NCBI GenBank assembly: GCA_013042375.1
Contig: JABDQH010000021.1
Location: 1 to 32,972 of the forward strand
Direction of reading: 5' to 3'
DNA: 32,972 nt
Source of the DNA: Woeseiaceae bacterium
GTDB lineage: Bacteria > Pseudomonadota > Gammaproteobacteria > Steroidobacterales > Woeseiaceae
The translations under genes were made by a program, and so were the position numbers. Below the pieces are notes generated by a model, which worked only from the letters and a program-made list of their open reading frames with translations, had not been told where the DNA came from and did not search any database. This document shows positions 18,965 to 26,220 of this stretch, piece by piece. Position 1 is the stretch's first letter, and each line of letters opens with the position of its first letter.

Positions 18965-20104
18965 CTAGTAGAAAAACGAGAAATACAGCTGGAACACGTC
19001 GGAGTCGAGCGAATACAGGGGCTCTTCGCCGATTGCGCCCTGCGCCGTCAGGTCCGAGAAATCGTGGTAGTCGACGCTCAGCATGTTGAGCGACGCCGTT
19101 ACCTTGGCCCGCTTGATAAAGCCGAACACCTCGAAACCGTCGTCTTTGATGAACTCGTAAGCGGCCTGCAGGGTCAGGGTGTCGCTCGTCAGCGGGCTCA
19201 GTTCCTTGTCGCGGCCTCGGAAATTGGTTTCCTCCGATCGCGCAAACAGGTCGCGGTAGAAATGCGCGCCGGTCTGGTCGTACCAGCGGTACTTGCCCGT
19301 GAAGGTCCAGTCGCCCCACGGGTGAATGTAGGACACGGCGGCCGTATCGCTGTCGACGTCCCACGTATCCGTATAGAAACGGTACTCGGCTTCCAGCGCC
19401 GCCCGGTACGGCAGGAAATACCGCGCGCGCAGGCCCACGGCCGTGCTCGTGCGCGTATTCGGATAAAGCTCGGGTTCGAAGCTGTAACCGACAAGTTTCA
19501 GCGGGTCGGCGTAGCGCACGACGCGATAGGGATTATTGAGAAAGCCCTCTTCCGTAACCGTCTCGACATTAAGTGACGCGATGAGTTTTCTCGTCAGGAT
19601 CTGGGTCAGGCCGACGCCGTAGATCTGGCGGTCGAGCGGGCGTTCGAACGACTCGTCGTCCGCCTTGCCCACGAGATCGTCGCCGAGCGCATAGCTCAGG
19701 GTCAGCGTCGTCAGGTCGCCAAACAGGTCCTGGCTGATCGAGAACGCGTAGGTATTGGCATCGAAGTCGGACTCTTCGCTGTTCGTGTAGCCAATGCGCA
19801 TGGTCGTATTGCCGCGCAGGTAATCCATGCCGAGCGACCATTGCGTGCGCTCTTCCGTGTAGGGACTGGCCGTCGTCACGACATCGATCGACGCCGAAGA
19901 GACCATGTCGACGTAGTAGTTGCCGACGAAAGACACGCTGTTGCCGACCTTCTTGCGCACCAGTACCGACGGTCCGTCGATCTCGACTCCGCCGCCGTCA
20001 TAGAGGTGATACAGCACGTCCGTACGGTCGTCCGGCAGCACGCCCGCGTCGGCGGTGCCGAGAGCCAGGACGGCGAACGCAATACCCAGTGTACGACGCA
20101 GCAT
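18965..20104 (-). CDS. DUF3570 outer-membrane beta-barrel protein
   Basis: The 379-residue product has a signal peptide (MLRRTLGIAFAVLALGTADA). The mature part begins with the DUF3570 pattern DVLYHLYDGGGVEIDGPSVL and SVSFVGNYYVDMVSSASIDV. Alternating polar and aromatic strands continue to the end, and the last residues (YFSFFY) give the terminal aromatic expected for BAM-dependent insertion. It is therefore an outer-membrane barrel of unknown transport or structural role. I use the ATG at 20104 after a G-rich ribosome-binding site; a GTG at 20125 would overlap the upstream gene. It follows the DUF4266 gene by 11 bases, a pairing known in other bacteria. It closes the leftward five-gene cluster. 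Confidence 0.9.
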   Translation of the reverse strand: MLRRTLGIAFAVLALGTADAGVLPDDRTDVLYHLYDGGGVEIDGPSVLVRKKVGNSVSFVGNYYVDMVSSASIDVVTTASPYTEERTQWSLGMDYLRGNTTMRIGYTNSEESDFDANTYAFSISQDLFGDLTTLTLSYALGDDLVGKADDESFERPLDRQIYGVGLTQILTRKLIASLNVETVTEEGFLNNPYRVVRYADPLKLVGYSFEPELYPNTRTSTAVGLRARYFLPYRAALEAEYRFYTDTWDVDSDTAAVSYIHPWGDWTFTGKYRWYDQTGAHFYRDLFARSEETNFRGRDKELSPLTSDTLTLQAAYEFIKDDGFEVFGFIKRAKVTASLNMLSVDYHDFSDLTAQGAIGEEPLYSLDSDVFQLYFSFFY

Positions 20105-20115
20105 GCCGGCCCCCG

Positions 20116-20358
20116 TCAGTTGCACCCGCAGCCGCCGCCGACGGCACCTTCGCCGCCGCGCGAACCTTCGCGCGCTTCGTAGACGTGCTGAATATACGAC
20201 GTGGAGACGGGGTCGCCGTCGAGCGCCATGATCGGATCGGCCAGCTTGTCGCGCTCATAAGGCTTGACCCAGGGCTCGATGTTGCCGCACCCGTACAGGC
20301 CCACGACTGCCATGAGCGGCAGCAGCATGCGTGTCAATCGTCGCGTCGTCATCTGCAT
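20116..20358 (-). CDS. DUF4266 domain-containing lipoprotein
   Basis: This is an 80-residue lipoprotein with lipobox GLYGC (C24). The mature part matches DUF4266 throughout, with VKPYERDKLADPIMALDGD, then HVYEAREGSRGGEG and the terminal GGGCGCN. Two cysteines in that tail could carry a cofactor or a disulfide. The function is unknown. It lies 11 bases before the DUF3570 gene, and the two families usually occur together, so the pair probably forms one outer-membrane unit. I start at ATG 20358 (AGG at 20363-20365); an ATG two codons later is equally possible. Confidence 0.9.
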   Translation of the reverse strand: MQMTTRRLTRMLLPLMAVVGLYGCGNIEPWVKPYERDKLADPIMALDGDPVSTSYIQHVYEAREGSRGGEGAVGGGCGCN

Positions 20359-20405
20359 AGCACCTACTTTATCCCTTGAAAATTGCACGTAGTGTGACCG
20401 CTGCC

Positions 20406-21086
20406 TCAGAAGAAGACCGTGAAGCCCAGGTGCCCTTCCGGGTTTTGAGCGGTCTTCTCCTCGCCGATGACGTCGATGTCGTACAGGTGATCGCGAAAGT
20501 CGACGTGCAGCGCGATCGAATCGGTGATGAGGAAACGATAGCCGAGCCCGACGTTGACCGTGAAGCGGTCGTCGCCTGCGAAGCGCGTAGACCCGAGGCC
20601 CGCGATCAGGTAAAGGCTCGAGTTGAAGGCGCGACCCTCACCGATGAATACCTCGCCAGGCAGGATGTTGTAGCCGACGTTGAGGTTGTAGTAGATGAAA
20701 TCGCGCTCGCTCTCGGACATAAGCCGCGCTCCGCCCGACAGGACCTCGAAGCTGGACAGCCCGGCACGTGCGGTACCGACCGTCGTCTCGACGAAGAAGC
20801 CTTCGGTCAGGTGGTAAGCGAGTCGCACACCATAGACGGCGTCCGTGCCGAAATCCTCGATGCTCATGACGCCGCCGAACGCGCCGATTTCCCAGTTCTC
20901 GCGATCGATCCTGGGCTCCCTGATCTCGCGTCGCTCGACCTGCGGATCGATCACCTGGCCGGGCGGTTCCGCGCTGGGCGGCGGCTCGTCCCTGCCGCCG
21001 AAGCCGAACAGGCTCTTGGTCGCGGCGCAGCCGGACAGGCTCACTATCGCCGCAATCAGAAAAAGTATGCGAATCCGGCTTTCCAT
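20406..21086 (-). CDS. Outer-membrane beta-barrel domain lipoprotein
   Basis: The 226-residue product has a lipoprotein signal peptide (lipobox LSGC, C20), a short proline-rich linker (PPPSAEPPG), and then a predicted eight- to ten-stranded barrel from WEIGAFGGVMSIEDFG to the C-terminal GHLGFTVFF. The spacing VNVGLGYRFLITDSIALHVD and FRDHLYD near the end recalls the outer-membrane barrel domain first described in myxobacteria (TIGR04565-like). That assignment is by pattern memory. Its start lies 31 bases inside the 3' end of the upstream SH3-barrel gene, and the two barrels look like divergent paralogues. Confidence 0.8.
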   Translation of the reverse strand: MESRIRILFLIAAIVSLSGCAATKSLFGFGGRDEPPPSAEPPGQVIDPQVERREIREPRIDRENWEIGAFGGVMSIEDFGTDAVYGVRLAYHLTEGFFVETTVGTARAGLSSFEVLSGGARLMSESERDFIYYNLNVGYNILPGEVFIGEGRAFNSSLYLIAGLGSTRFAGDDRFTVNVGLGYRFLITDSIALHVDFRDHLYDIDVIGEEKTAQNPEGHLGFTVFF

Positions 21087-21844
21087 TCTTCGACTTCCTC
21101 GTTTTCGTCGCGGCTCGTGAAAACCACGTAGCTCTTGAACTCAGCGCGAAACAAAAACCTGCGCGTAATGTAGATGCGGAACCCGGCGCCGACGTGACCG
21201 ATCTCGTCGGTGCGGTCTTCCGGCTGAATAATGGTCGTCTTCGGTTCCGTGCGAATAATACCCGCGCCCATCGTGAAAAACGGTGACACACGCCACTCGG
21301 GCCAGGTTTCGTGCACGATGTTGGCGCTGGCCATCCAGCCATCGGAGAAATTGCCGAGGATTTGCGATCCCCACAGTTCGACCGAGACGTGCGGGTTGAG
21401 CGAGTAGCTGCCGTACAGCGATACGATGTTCGCGCCGTCGAAGTCGCCGGCCAGGACGCCCAATTCCCACTTCGCGTTGGTGAAATCCTCGATGCTCGGG
21501 CGCGGGACACTGAACGTATTGCCGTCCGGCTGCAGCGTGCGATTCATCTGTTCCTGTTTGACCCAGCCCTCCTTGCCTCTGCCGGCGCGCACGAGAAACC
21601 AGTCGGCACGTTGCTTGATGATCTCCACGCTCTCGCCGCGATCGACGACATGAAACACCGGGTAGCCACGACCCGGCCCCGAGTGCATCTCAATATAGGG
21701 GTCCGCGACCGTCACCGTCCGGTACTCGTCCGCGGCGTCGGCCGGTGCAGCAAGCTGCAGCGCCGTCGCGCACAGCAACGCGGCAGCGATCGACCTAATT
21801 CTGCGGCGCGTCAAATGGGTTGTTGTAGTATTGCCCGCCGCCAT
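21056..21844 (-). CDS. SH3-domain outer-membrane beta-barrel protein
   Basis: The 262-residue product has a signal peptide that ends in AAPADA. A bacterial SH3 domain follows (about residues 37-97: VADPYIEMHSGPGRGYPVFH, VDRGESVEIIKQRADWFLVR, GKEGWVKQEQ). A barrel domain begins at AKWELGVLAGDFDG and ends in WKAGFAYFF. The SH3 domain may bind peptidoglycan or partner proteins in the periplasm. I start at ATG 21844, which overlaps the upstream HzsA-like gene by 50 bases. A TTG at 21814 would give a more compact signal peptide and is a fair alternative. The frame upstream of 21844 is a shadow. Confidence 0.82.
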   Translation of the reverse strand: MAAGNTTTTHLTRRRIRSIAAALLCATALQLAAPADAADEYRTVTVADPYIEMHSGPGRGYPVFHVVDRGESVEIIKQRADWFLVRAGRGKEGWVKQEQMNRTLQPDGNTFSVPRPSIEDFTNAKWELGVLAGDFDGANIVSLYGSYSLNPHVSVELWGSQILGNFSDGWMASANIVHETWPEWRVSPFFTMGAGIIRTEPKTTIIQPEDRTDEIGHVGAGFRIYITRRFLFRAEFKSYVVFTSRDENEEVEEWKAGFAYFF

Positions 21845-24491
21845 CCAGCCATTCCGCGATGAGGCGTTGCTCCGCCTGCGAAAGAATATTGAAGTGGACC
21901 TGATCGTCAGGATCGTTGAATCGGTCAAAGAAATCGCTCGATGCCCTTGCGCCAGCAACAGATGCAGGTGACGGTTGCGGGATGAACGCGAGGATGTCGT
22001 TGCCGTCCTCGTCCTGTCCCACTACGCGGGTCGCGTCGACCAGCATGTTTCCTTCCAACACCTGGAGGTTATCAGTAACCAGCAACTCACGATAGGCATG
22101 GAAGTGTTCGGTCACGTTGTCGTCGGGCCCGTCCTGCAGTTCGAGTTGGCCTGCCGGAACGCGCGCCATGTTGTTGGCAGGATCTACGGGCGTGTGGCAA
22201 TTGAGACAATTGTTGTTGACCACGTTGCCGTCGGCATCCAGCAGGGGCACGTCGGGCGTCGCCGGATCGTTGTCGTCGTCGACCATGACGACGCGCGGCT
22301 GGTTCCACAGCGGGTGGATGATCGTCTCGTAGTTGATCACGCTGCGACAATTCCACTGCCAGTCACTCTGGCAGTCAAGTGTCGTCGGCGAGGGCGTCGT
22401 CATTTCCGTGTACAGGTACTCGATATCCGGATTGATCGGGTCGCCGTTCGCATCGAGCGGATCGGCGCTCCATACATCCGTGTAAATGACGTTCATCGAC
22501 GGTTCGATCGACGAGCAACTGCTATCGGCGCACGTGATGCGCGCGCGGATCTCGGCCATCGTTTCGCCGACCTCTCCGACGAACCACCGCGGATCCGTGT
22601 TGGCAAACTCGACGCCGGCTGTCTGGCCGCCCGCATAGGGACTCTCGAACGCATCGTTGCGGCCATGCGACTGGCCGCTACCCGGGTCGTGGCAACCGTT
22701 GCACTTGAGCTCGGAGCCCTCTGGAATCGCGATCCAGCTGGTGTGTCGCGGCGAGATGCGCATCGCATTGCGGTCGAGAATGCTGATCATCAGCGCGGCG
22801 TTCGCCGGCACCTTGACGACGACCGAGCCGTCGGGCTCGATCGGCGCGTAGCCGACAATCTCCTTCATGCCCAAGAAACTGGTCACGCCGAACGCCGTGC
22901 CGTCGATATCGAGCACGTCCTCGTCGGGTATCGACACGGCCTTTTCGATGCGCAGGAAACGTGCCGGGCGATCGTTCGCCAGCGTCTGTTCGGGATCGGC
23001 CAGCACGTATGGATCGATACCGGGTGCAAACACGCCGTCAATATCGTAGACGTTGCGGATGTTGAGGACGGCTTCGCCGGAATCGGGCAGCGACGGGTCC
23101 TGCGCATAGACACTCGCTCCGTCGGGGATGACCAGTGGGAACGGTCGCGGGTCGCCCGAAACGACCTCGGTGAACATGAAACCCTCTTCGCCCTTCACGA
23201 TCGGTACCTGCGTCTCGTCGCGCGGATCGTAGATCCAGATGCCGTAGAGCGGCGTTGCGATCGCGAGTTCGTCCAGGCTTTGGAGATTCTCCGGCGTGCA
23301 CGGCACGATGCGCGTGTCTGCCGTCGCCGGGTCGCCGTCGTTCTCGAGCTGCGCCACCAGGCGGCACTGGCTCCAGCTCACGAGAGTGCGGCCCGTGCCG
23401 TCCTGCAGCGGGAAGGCCGAATAGTAGCGCCCGCCCGGCGAGACCCCCGGCTCCGTGCTGACGTCGTTGACCGTCGCATCGGCCTGCGCCGGACCGTTAA
23501 GCACGCCGATATTGTCCTTGAGCGGCTGCGTATTCTCGACGTAGGCCGGCGTATCGATGATCACGAGTTCACCGCCGTCATCGGTGTTGTTGAACGGCCG
23601 CGCCACTATCATGATACGACCCTCGTCGGTCTCGCGCGGCTGCAGGAACTGAATCGTACTGCCGTTGGTGCCCGTATCGTGGCTCCACTGCCCGTAGAGC
23701 AGCTCTATATCGGAACCGTCCGGGTTCATTTGGTAGAGGTTGATCTGGTCGTTGCTTTCGTTGTGCTCCCAGCGGCTGAAGACGATCTTGCCATTGGCGA
23801 GTACGGAAGGATCCAGGTCGTGGCTCTGGTTGAACGTGACCTGCCGGATATCCGAGCCGTCGTCATTCATGACGTGCAGGTTGAACGCGAACTCGTTTTC
23901 GTCCTCGTCCATGGCCGGGAACGCGCCCTTGTTTTCATCGAGCAGGAGCGCCTGCGACTGGGTCTGCCGCGTCGAGGCGAAGATGATGCGGCCATCCGGC
24001 AGGTACTTCGCCATGATGTCGTGGCCGATCTCGGCCGTCAGCGGGTCGGCAATCACACGCACGAGATCTTCCGTTTCGAACGTGTATTGCCAGATGTTCC
24101 AGGTCGCGGGCTGGTCGTCTTCGTCGATCCCGGCGATGAACGGCGTGCGCATGGAGAACAGCAGCCGGCTGCCGTCGTAGTCGATTTCGACGTCGCGAAT
24201 CGCACCCAGACCTTCAGTAATCTCGCCCGTGATGTTGACCGGTTCCGCACCGACGGCCGGGCGATCGCGGTAGAAGAGATCGGCGCCGAAGTCGAACGTT
24301 ATCTGCTCGCGAACGTCGCGCTGCTCGAAAACGCCGCTGGCGCTCATCGGTATCGGTGCCTTGATGTAGGCGATCGGGAAGTCGATGATCACGGGATCCT
24401 GGTCCTGCCCGGTCCCAATCTGCACACCATCGCTCTTGCTGCAAGCAGCAATCGCGATGCATGCCAGCGATAACGCGACAATCCTGTCCAT
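21795..24491 (-). CDS. HzsA-like PD40 diheme cytochrome lipoprotein
   Basis: The 898-residue product has a lipoprotein signal (lipobox IAAC, C17). The first half has TolB/PD40-like propeller repeats, for example VEIDYDGSRLLFSMRTPF, IMAKYLPDGRIIFASTR, and LHVMNDDGSDIRQVTFNQ. The second half holds two CxxCH heme c motifs, CNGCH (597-601) and CLNCH (762-766), and other cysteines (CADSSC, DCQSDWQWNC). This layout resembles the alpha subunit of hydrazine synthase and its many relatives of unknown function. No HzsB or HzsC is present, so hydrazine synthesis is not implied. I start at ATG 24491, with AAGG eight bases upstream. It is the first gene of the leftward cluster. Confidence 0.85.
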   Translation of the reverse strand: MDRIVALSLACIAIAACSKSDGVQIGTGQDQDPVIIDFPIAYIKAPIPMSASGVFEQRDVREQITFDFGADLFYRDRPAVGAEPVNITGEITEGLGAIRDVEIDYDGSRLLFSMRTPFIAGIDEDDQPATWNIWQYTFETEDLVRVIADPLTAEIGHDIMAKYLPDGRIIFASTRQTQSQALLLDENKGAFPAMDEDENEFAFNLHVMNDDGSDIRQVTFNQSHDLDPSVLANGKIVFSRWEHNESNDQINLYQMNPDGSDIELLYGQWSHDTGTNGSTIQFLQPRETDEGRIMIVARPFNNTDDGGELVIIDTPAYVENTQPLKDNIGVLNGPAQADATVNDVSTEPGVSPGGRYYSAFPLQDGTGRTLVSWSQCRLVAQLENDGDPATADTRIVPCTPENLQSLDELAIATPLYGIWIYDPRDETQVPIVKGEEGFMFTEVVSGDPRPFPLVIPDGASVYAQDPSLPDSGEAVLNIRNVYDIDGVFAPGIDPYVLADPEQTLANDRPARFLRIEKAVSIPDEDVLDIDGTAFGVTSFLGMKEIVGYAPIEPDGSVVVKVPANAALMISILDRNAMRISPRHTSWIAIPEGSELKCNGCHDPGSGQSHGRNDAFESPYAGGQTAGVEFANTDPRWFVGEVGETMAEIRARITCADSSCSSIEPSMNVIYTDVWSADPLDANGDPINPDIEYLYTEMTTPSPTTLDCQSDWQWNCRSVINYETIIHPLWNQPRVVMVDDDNDPATPDVPLLDADGNVVNNNCLNCHTPVDPANNMARVPAGQLELQDGPDDNVTEHFHAYRELLVTDNLQVLEGNMLVDATRVVGQDEDGNDILAFIPQPSPASVAGARASSDFFDRFNDPDDQVHFNILSQAEQRLIAEWLDGGGQYYNNPFDAPQN

Positions 24492-24604
24492 AGCCTCCAC
24501 CTTGGGTACCTGCGCAATTTACGCTGCGAGACATGCAGCAACCGTTAACGCAGTCACAAACGACGTTGGCCAGAAATTTTAGAGAGGCGTGCGTGCCAAT
24601 GTAA

Positions 24605-24622
24605 TGTCTCAAAAGCACGACA
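24605..24622. promoter_or_regulatory. 18-bp dyad 1, candidate enhancer site
   Basis: TGTCTC-AAAAGC-ACGACA. The outer TGTC and GACA are inverted repeats. It matches the dyads at 24694 and 24763 in length, spacing and half-site sequence (consensus TGTSTS-N6-VCGACA). Its distance of about 275 bases from the sigma-54 -24 element suits an enhancer-binding protein that works by DNA looping. It is also about 115 bases upstream of the HzsA-like start and could serve both directions. Confidence 0.45.
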
Positions 24623-24693
24623 AGCCGAACGGCGCGCGGCGACACTGATTGCGGGCATCGGTGTTGTTTCGGCGCGATATGCAAAGTTCGCGC

Positions 24694-24711
24694 TGTCTCC
24701 CTTTAGCGACA
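24694..24711. promoter_or_regulatory. 18-bp dyad 2, candidate enhancer site
   Basis: TGTCTC-CCTTTA-GCGACA. This is the most symmetric of the three dyads and shares the identical TGTCTC half with dyad 1, offset 89 bases. It lies about 187 bases upstream of the sigma-54 -24 element, inside the usual 80-200 base range for enhancer sites. Confidence 0.5.
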
Positions 24712-24762
24712 GACGCCGTCACCTTGACTATCAGCAACTTAATTCCGCGCAGGCACGGGCCC

Positions 24763-24780
24763 TGTGTGCAAGCACCGACA
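24763..24780. promoter_or_regulatory. 18-bp dyad 3, candidate enhancer site
   Basis: TGTGTG-CAAGCA-CCGACA. It has the same 18-base length and CGACA right half as dyads 1 and 2, but its left half is less conserved. It is about 118 bases upstream of the sigma-54 -24 element and 69 bases from dyad 2. Confidence 0.4.
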
Positions 24781-24842
24781 AACGCTTGACATATCACGCC
24801 GCGAACGAACTGCGGCAAAAGTCTTTCAATGTCCTGTTTTAC

Positions 24843-24881
24843 ATCCGGTTTTTTGCGAGCCGGATTCCCCTCCCGGGGAAT
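24843..24881. promoter_or_regulatory. Two adjacent inverted repeats abutting the -24 element
   Basis: ATCCGG and CCGGAT (24843-24848 and 24860-24865) form one inverted repeat with an 11-base centre. ATTCCCC and GGGGAAT (24864-24870 and 24875-24881) form a second, with a 4-base centre. The second ends on the first base of the sigma-54 TGGCAC box, so a protein bound there would touch the promoter. They could be operators or, if an upstream transcript exists, a weak terminator. Confidence 0.4.
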
Positions 24882-24897
24882 GGCACAGCAATTGCTT
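24881..24897 (+). promoter_or_regulatory. Sigma-54 (RpoN) promoter
   Basis: TGGCAC-AGCAA-TTGCTT matches the -24/-12 consensus TGGCAC-N5-TTGCW, including the invariant GG (24882-24883) and GC (24894-24895) separated by ten bases. Transcription would start near 24907 and run into the cytochrome gene at 25009. Such promoters need an ATP-hydrolysing enhancer-binding protein. None is encoded in the window, but three dyads lie 118-275 bases upstream. No comparable -24/-12 pair is seen for the leftward cluster. Confidence 0.8.
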
Positions 24898-25008
24898 TGT
24901 TGAAGGGCAGAAAGACTGTGAATGCACTCACGGTGAGAACAAAGGGCGTCTGGCACGCTTTCTCAGCCACGCGGCAACTGCTGATTAGGGATCGATGGGC
25001 ATGACTAT

Positions 25009-26208
25009 ATGAATGAAAGGATGTGGACAGCACACATACGTTACGCACTTCTCGCTTTGCTTGTTGCAGTGATCGCGACGCCGGCCGCCGCCCAGACTCG
25101 GGAACAGGCGAGGCGCATTCACGACCGTCTCGCCGGCGTGCCGCCGACCGCGACGGTGCTGCAGTCGATGACCGACGCAACCACCGCATCGCACGAGGTA
25201 TGCGCGGACAACGGCGCGACGGGACCCGAGTGCGCAGCCTACATCGCGATGGAGAACCCGGGTTTCTACAACGTTACGCTCAAGACCTTCGCCGCCCCGT
25301 GGACGAACCGGGACTTCAACGCGTTCGTACCGCTCAACGATTACACGGCCACCGTCATCGGCATGATCCGCGACGATGCCGACTTTCGTAACCTGCTTTC
25401 CGAGGACATACAGTATGTCGGTCGCGACGGCACCGTCACCGCTGCACCGTCCGGCAGCAACAATGCTCACTACGAGCAACTCGAAGCAGGTAATCACAAT
25501 CTCAAGGACGTGCTGGAACCGCGCCTGCAGTCCGGCATCAACGGGCTGCCGACGACGGCGACGGCCGGGGTGATCACCTCACGAGCTGCGGCCGAGGCGT
25601 TCTTCGTCGCGGGCACCAACCGCGCGATGTTCCGCTTCACGATGGTCAATCATTTTTGCGAGGACATGGAGCAACTGCACGACCCGCGCCTGTCACCCGA
25701 TCGTATCCGCCAGGACGTGAGCCGCAGCCCGGGCGGCGACAGCCGCCTGTTCCTCAATAATTGTGTGGGCTGCCATACGGGTATGGACCCGATGGCGCAG
25801 GCATTCGCGTACTACAACTACAACGTCGACACGGGATCGATCGAGTACACGGATGGCATCGTCCAGCCCAAGTACTTCAACAACGACCTGAACTTCCCAC
25901 CGGGTTTCCGTACGCCGGACGACAACTGGACCAATTACTGGCGTACCGGTCAGAACCGCTACCTCGGCTTCTACGGGCCCGGCATCGGCGATGACTTCGG
26001 CGCGAAGTCGCTGGGCGTCGAACTTTCGCACAGCGACGGGTTTGCACAGTGCCAGGTCAGGAAGGTCTTCAAAGCCGTCTGCCTGCGCGAGCCTGAGACA
26101 GTCGACGACCACCAGGCATTCGACCAGGCAGTGACGAACTTTGCGGCCAGCGGTTACCGCATGAAGAAGGTGTTCGCCGATACGGCCGAATATTGCATGG
26201 GCGACTAG
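25009..26208 (+). CDS. Monoheme cytochrome-like protein, DUF1588/DUF1585-like
   Basis: The 399-residue product has a signal peptide ending in IATPAAA and so is periplasmic. One heme c site, CVGCH (residues 252-256), is followed by TGMDPMAQAFAYYNYN. This recalls the DUF1588 pattern of CxxCH, MDP and a following aromatic stretch. The end, FAQCQVRKVFKAVCLREP then GYRMKKVFADTAEYC, recalls DUF1585. These domains form the C-terminal half of large cytochromes abundant in planctomycetes; here the protein is shorter. The assignment is by pattern and is moderate. The ATG at 25009 has GGG nine bases upstream; a second ATG at 25021 is less suitable. It is the first gene after the sigma-54 promoter and lies 12 bases before the LamG gene. 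Confidence 0.8.
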   Translation: MNERMWTAHIRYALLALLVAVIATPAAAQTREQARRIHDRLAGVPPTATVLQSMTDATTASHEVCADNGATGPECAAYIAMENPGFYNVTLKTFAAPWTNRDFNAFVPLNDYTATVIGMIRDDADFRNLLSEDIQYVGRDGTVTAAPSGSNNAHYEQLEAGNHNLKDVLEPRLQSGINGLPTTATAGVITSRAAAEAFFVAGTNRAMFRFTMVNHFCEDMEQLHDPRLSPDRIRQDVSRSPGGDSRLFLNNCVGCHTGMDPMAQAFAYYNYNVDTGSIEYTDGIVQPKYFNNDLNFPPGFRTPDDNWTNYWRTGQNRYLGFYGPGIGDDFGAKSLGVELSHSDGFAQCQVRKVFKAVCLREPETVDDHQAFDQAVTNFAASGYRMKKVFADTAEYCMGD

Positions 26209-26220
26209 GGGGACATGACG

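Larger units (their letters stand above)
24492..25008. promoter_or_regulatory. 517-bp divergent regulatory region
   Basis: No credible gene lies here; the open frames are short and unlike any family I know. It separates the divergent HzsA-like and DUF1588/1585-like cytochrome genes. The content from left to right is a leader for the leftward gene, three related TGT-N12-ACA dyads (24605, 24694, 24763), two small hairpins (24843-24881), a sigma-54 promoter at 24881, and a leader of about 100 bases before the rightward start. The local AT content is higher than in the genes on either side. Confidence 0.85.

Noticed and set aside
21975-24473. 832-codon plus-strand open frame opposite the HzsA-like gene
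   Set aside because: The minus strand has a lipobox, propeller repeats and two CxxCH sites; the plus frame is arginine-rich with no domain.
21795-24491. True hydrazine synthase
   Set aside because: The beta and gamma subunits and anammox genes are absent, and the family has many members of unknown function.
24585-24600. TGGCAC on the minus strand as a second sigma-54 promoter for the HzsA-like gene
   Set aside because: The base pair ten positions after GG is not GC, so the -12 element is missing.
24764-25004. Small open frames in the divergent region as real genes
   Set aside because: They overlap the sigma-54 promoter and candidate enhancer site 3 and have no conserved sequence that I recognise.
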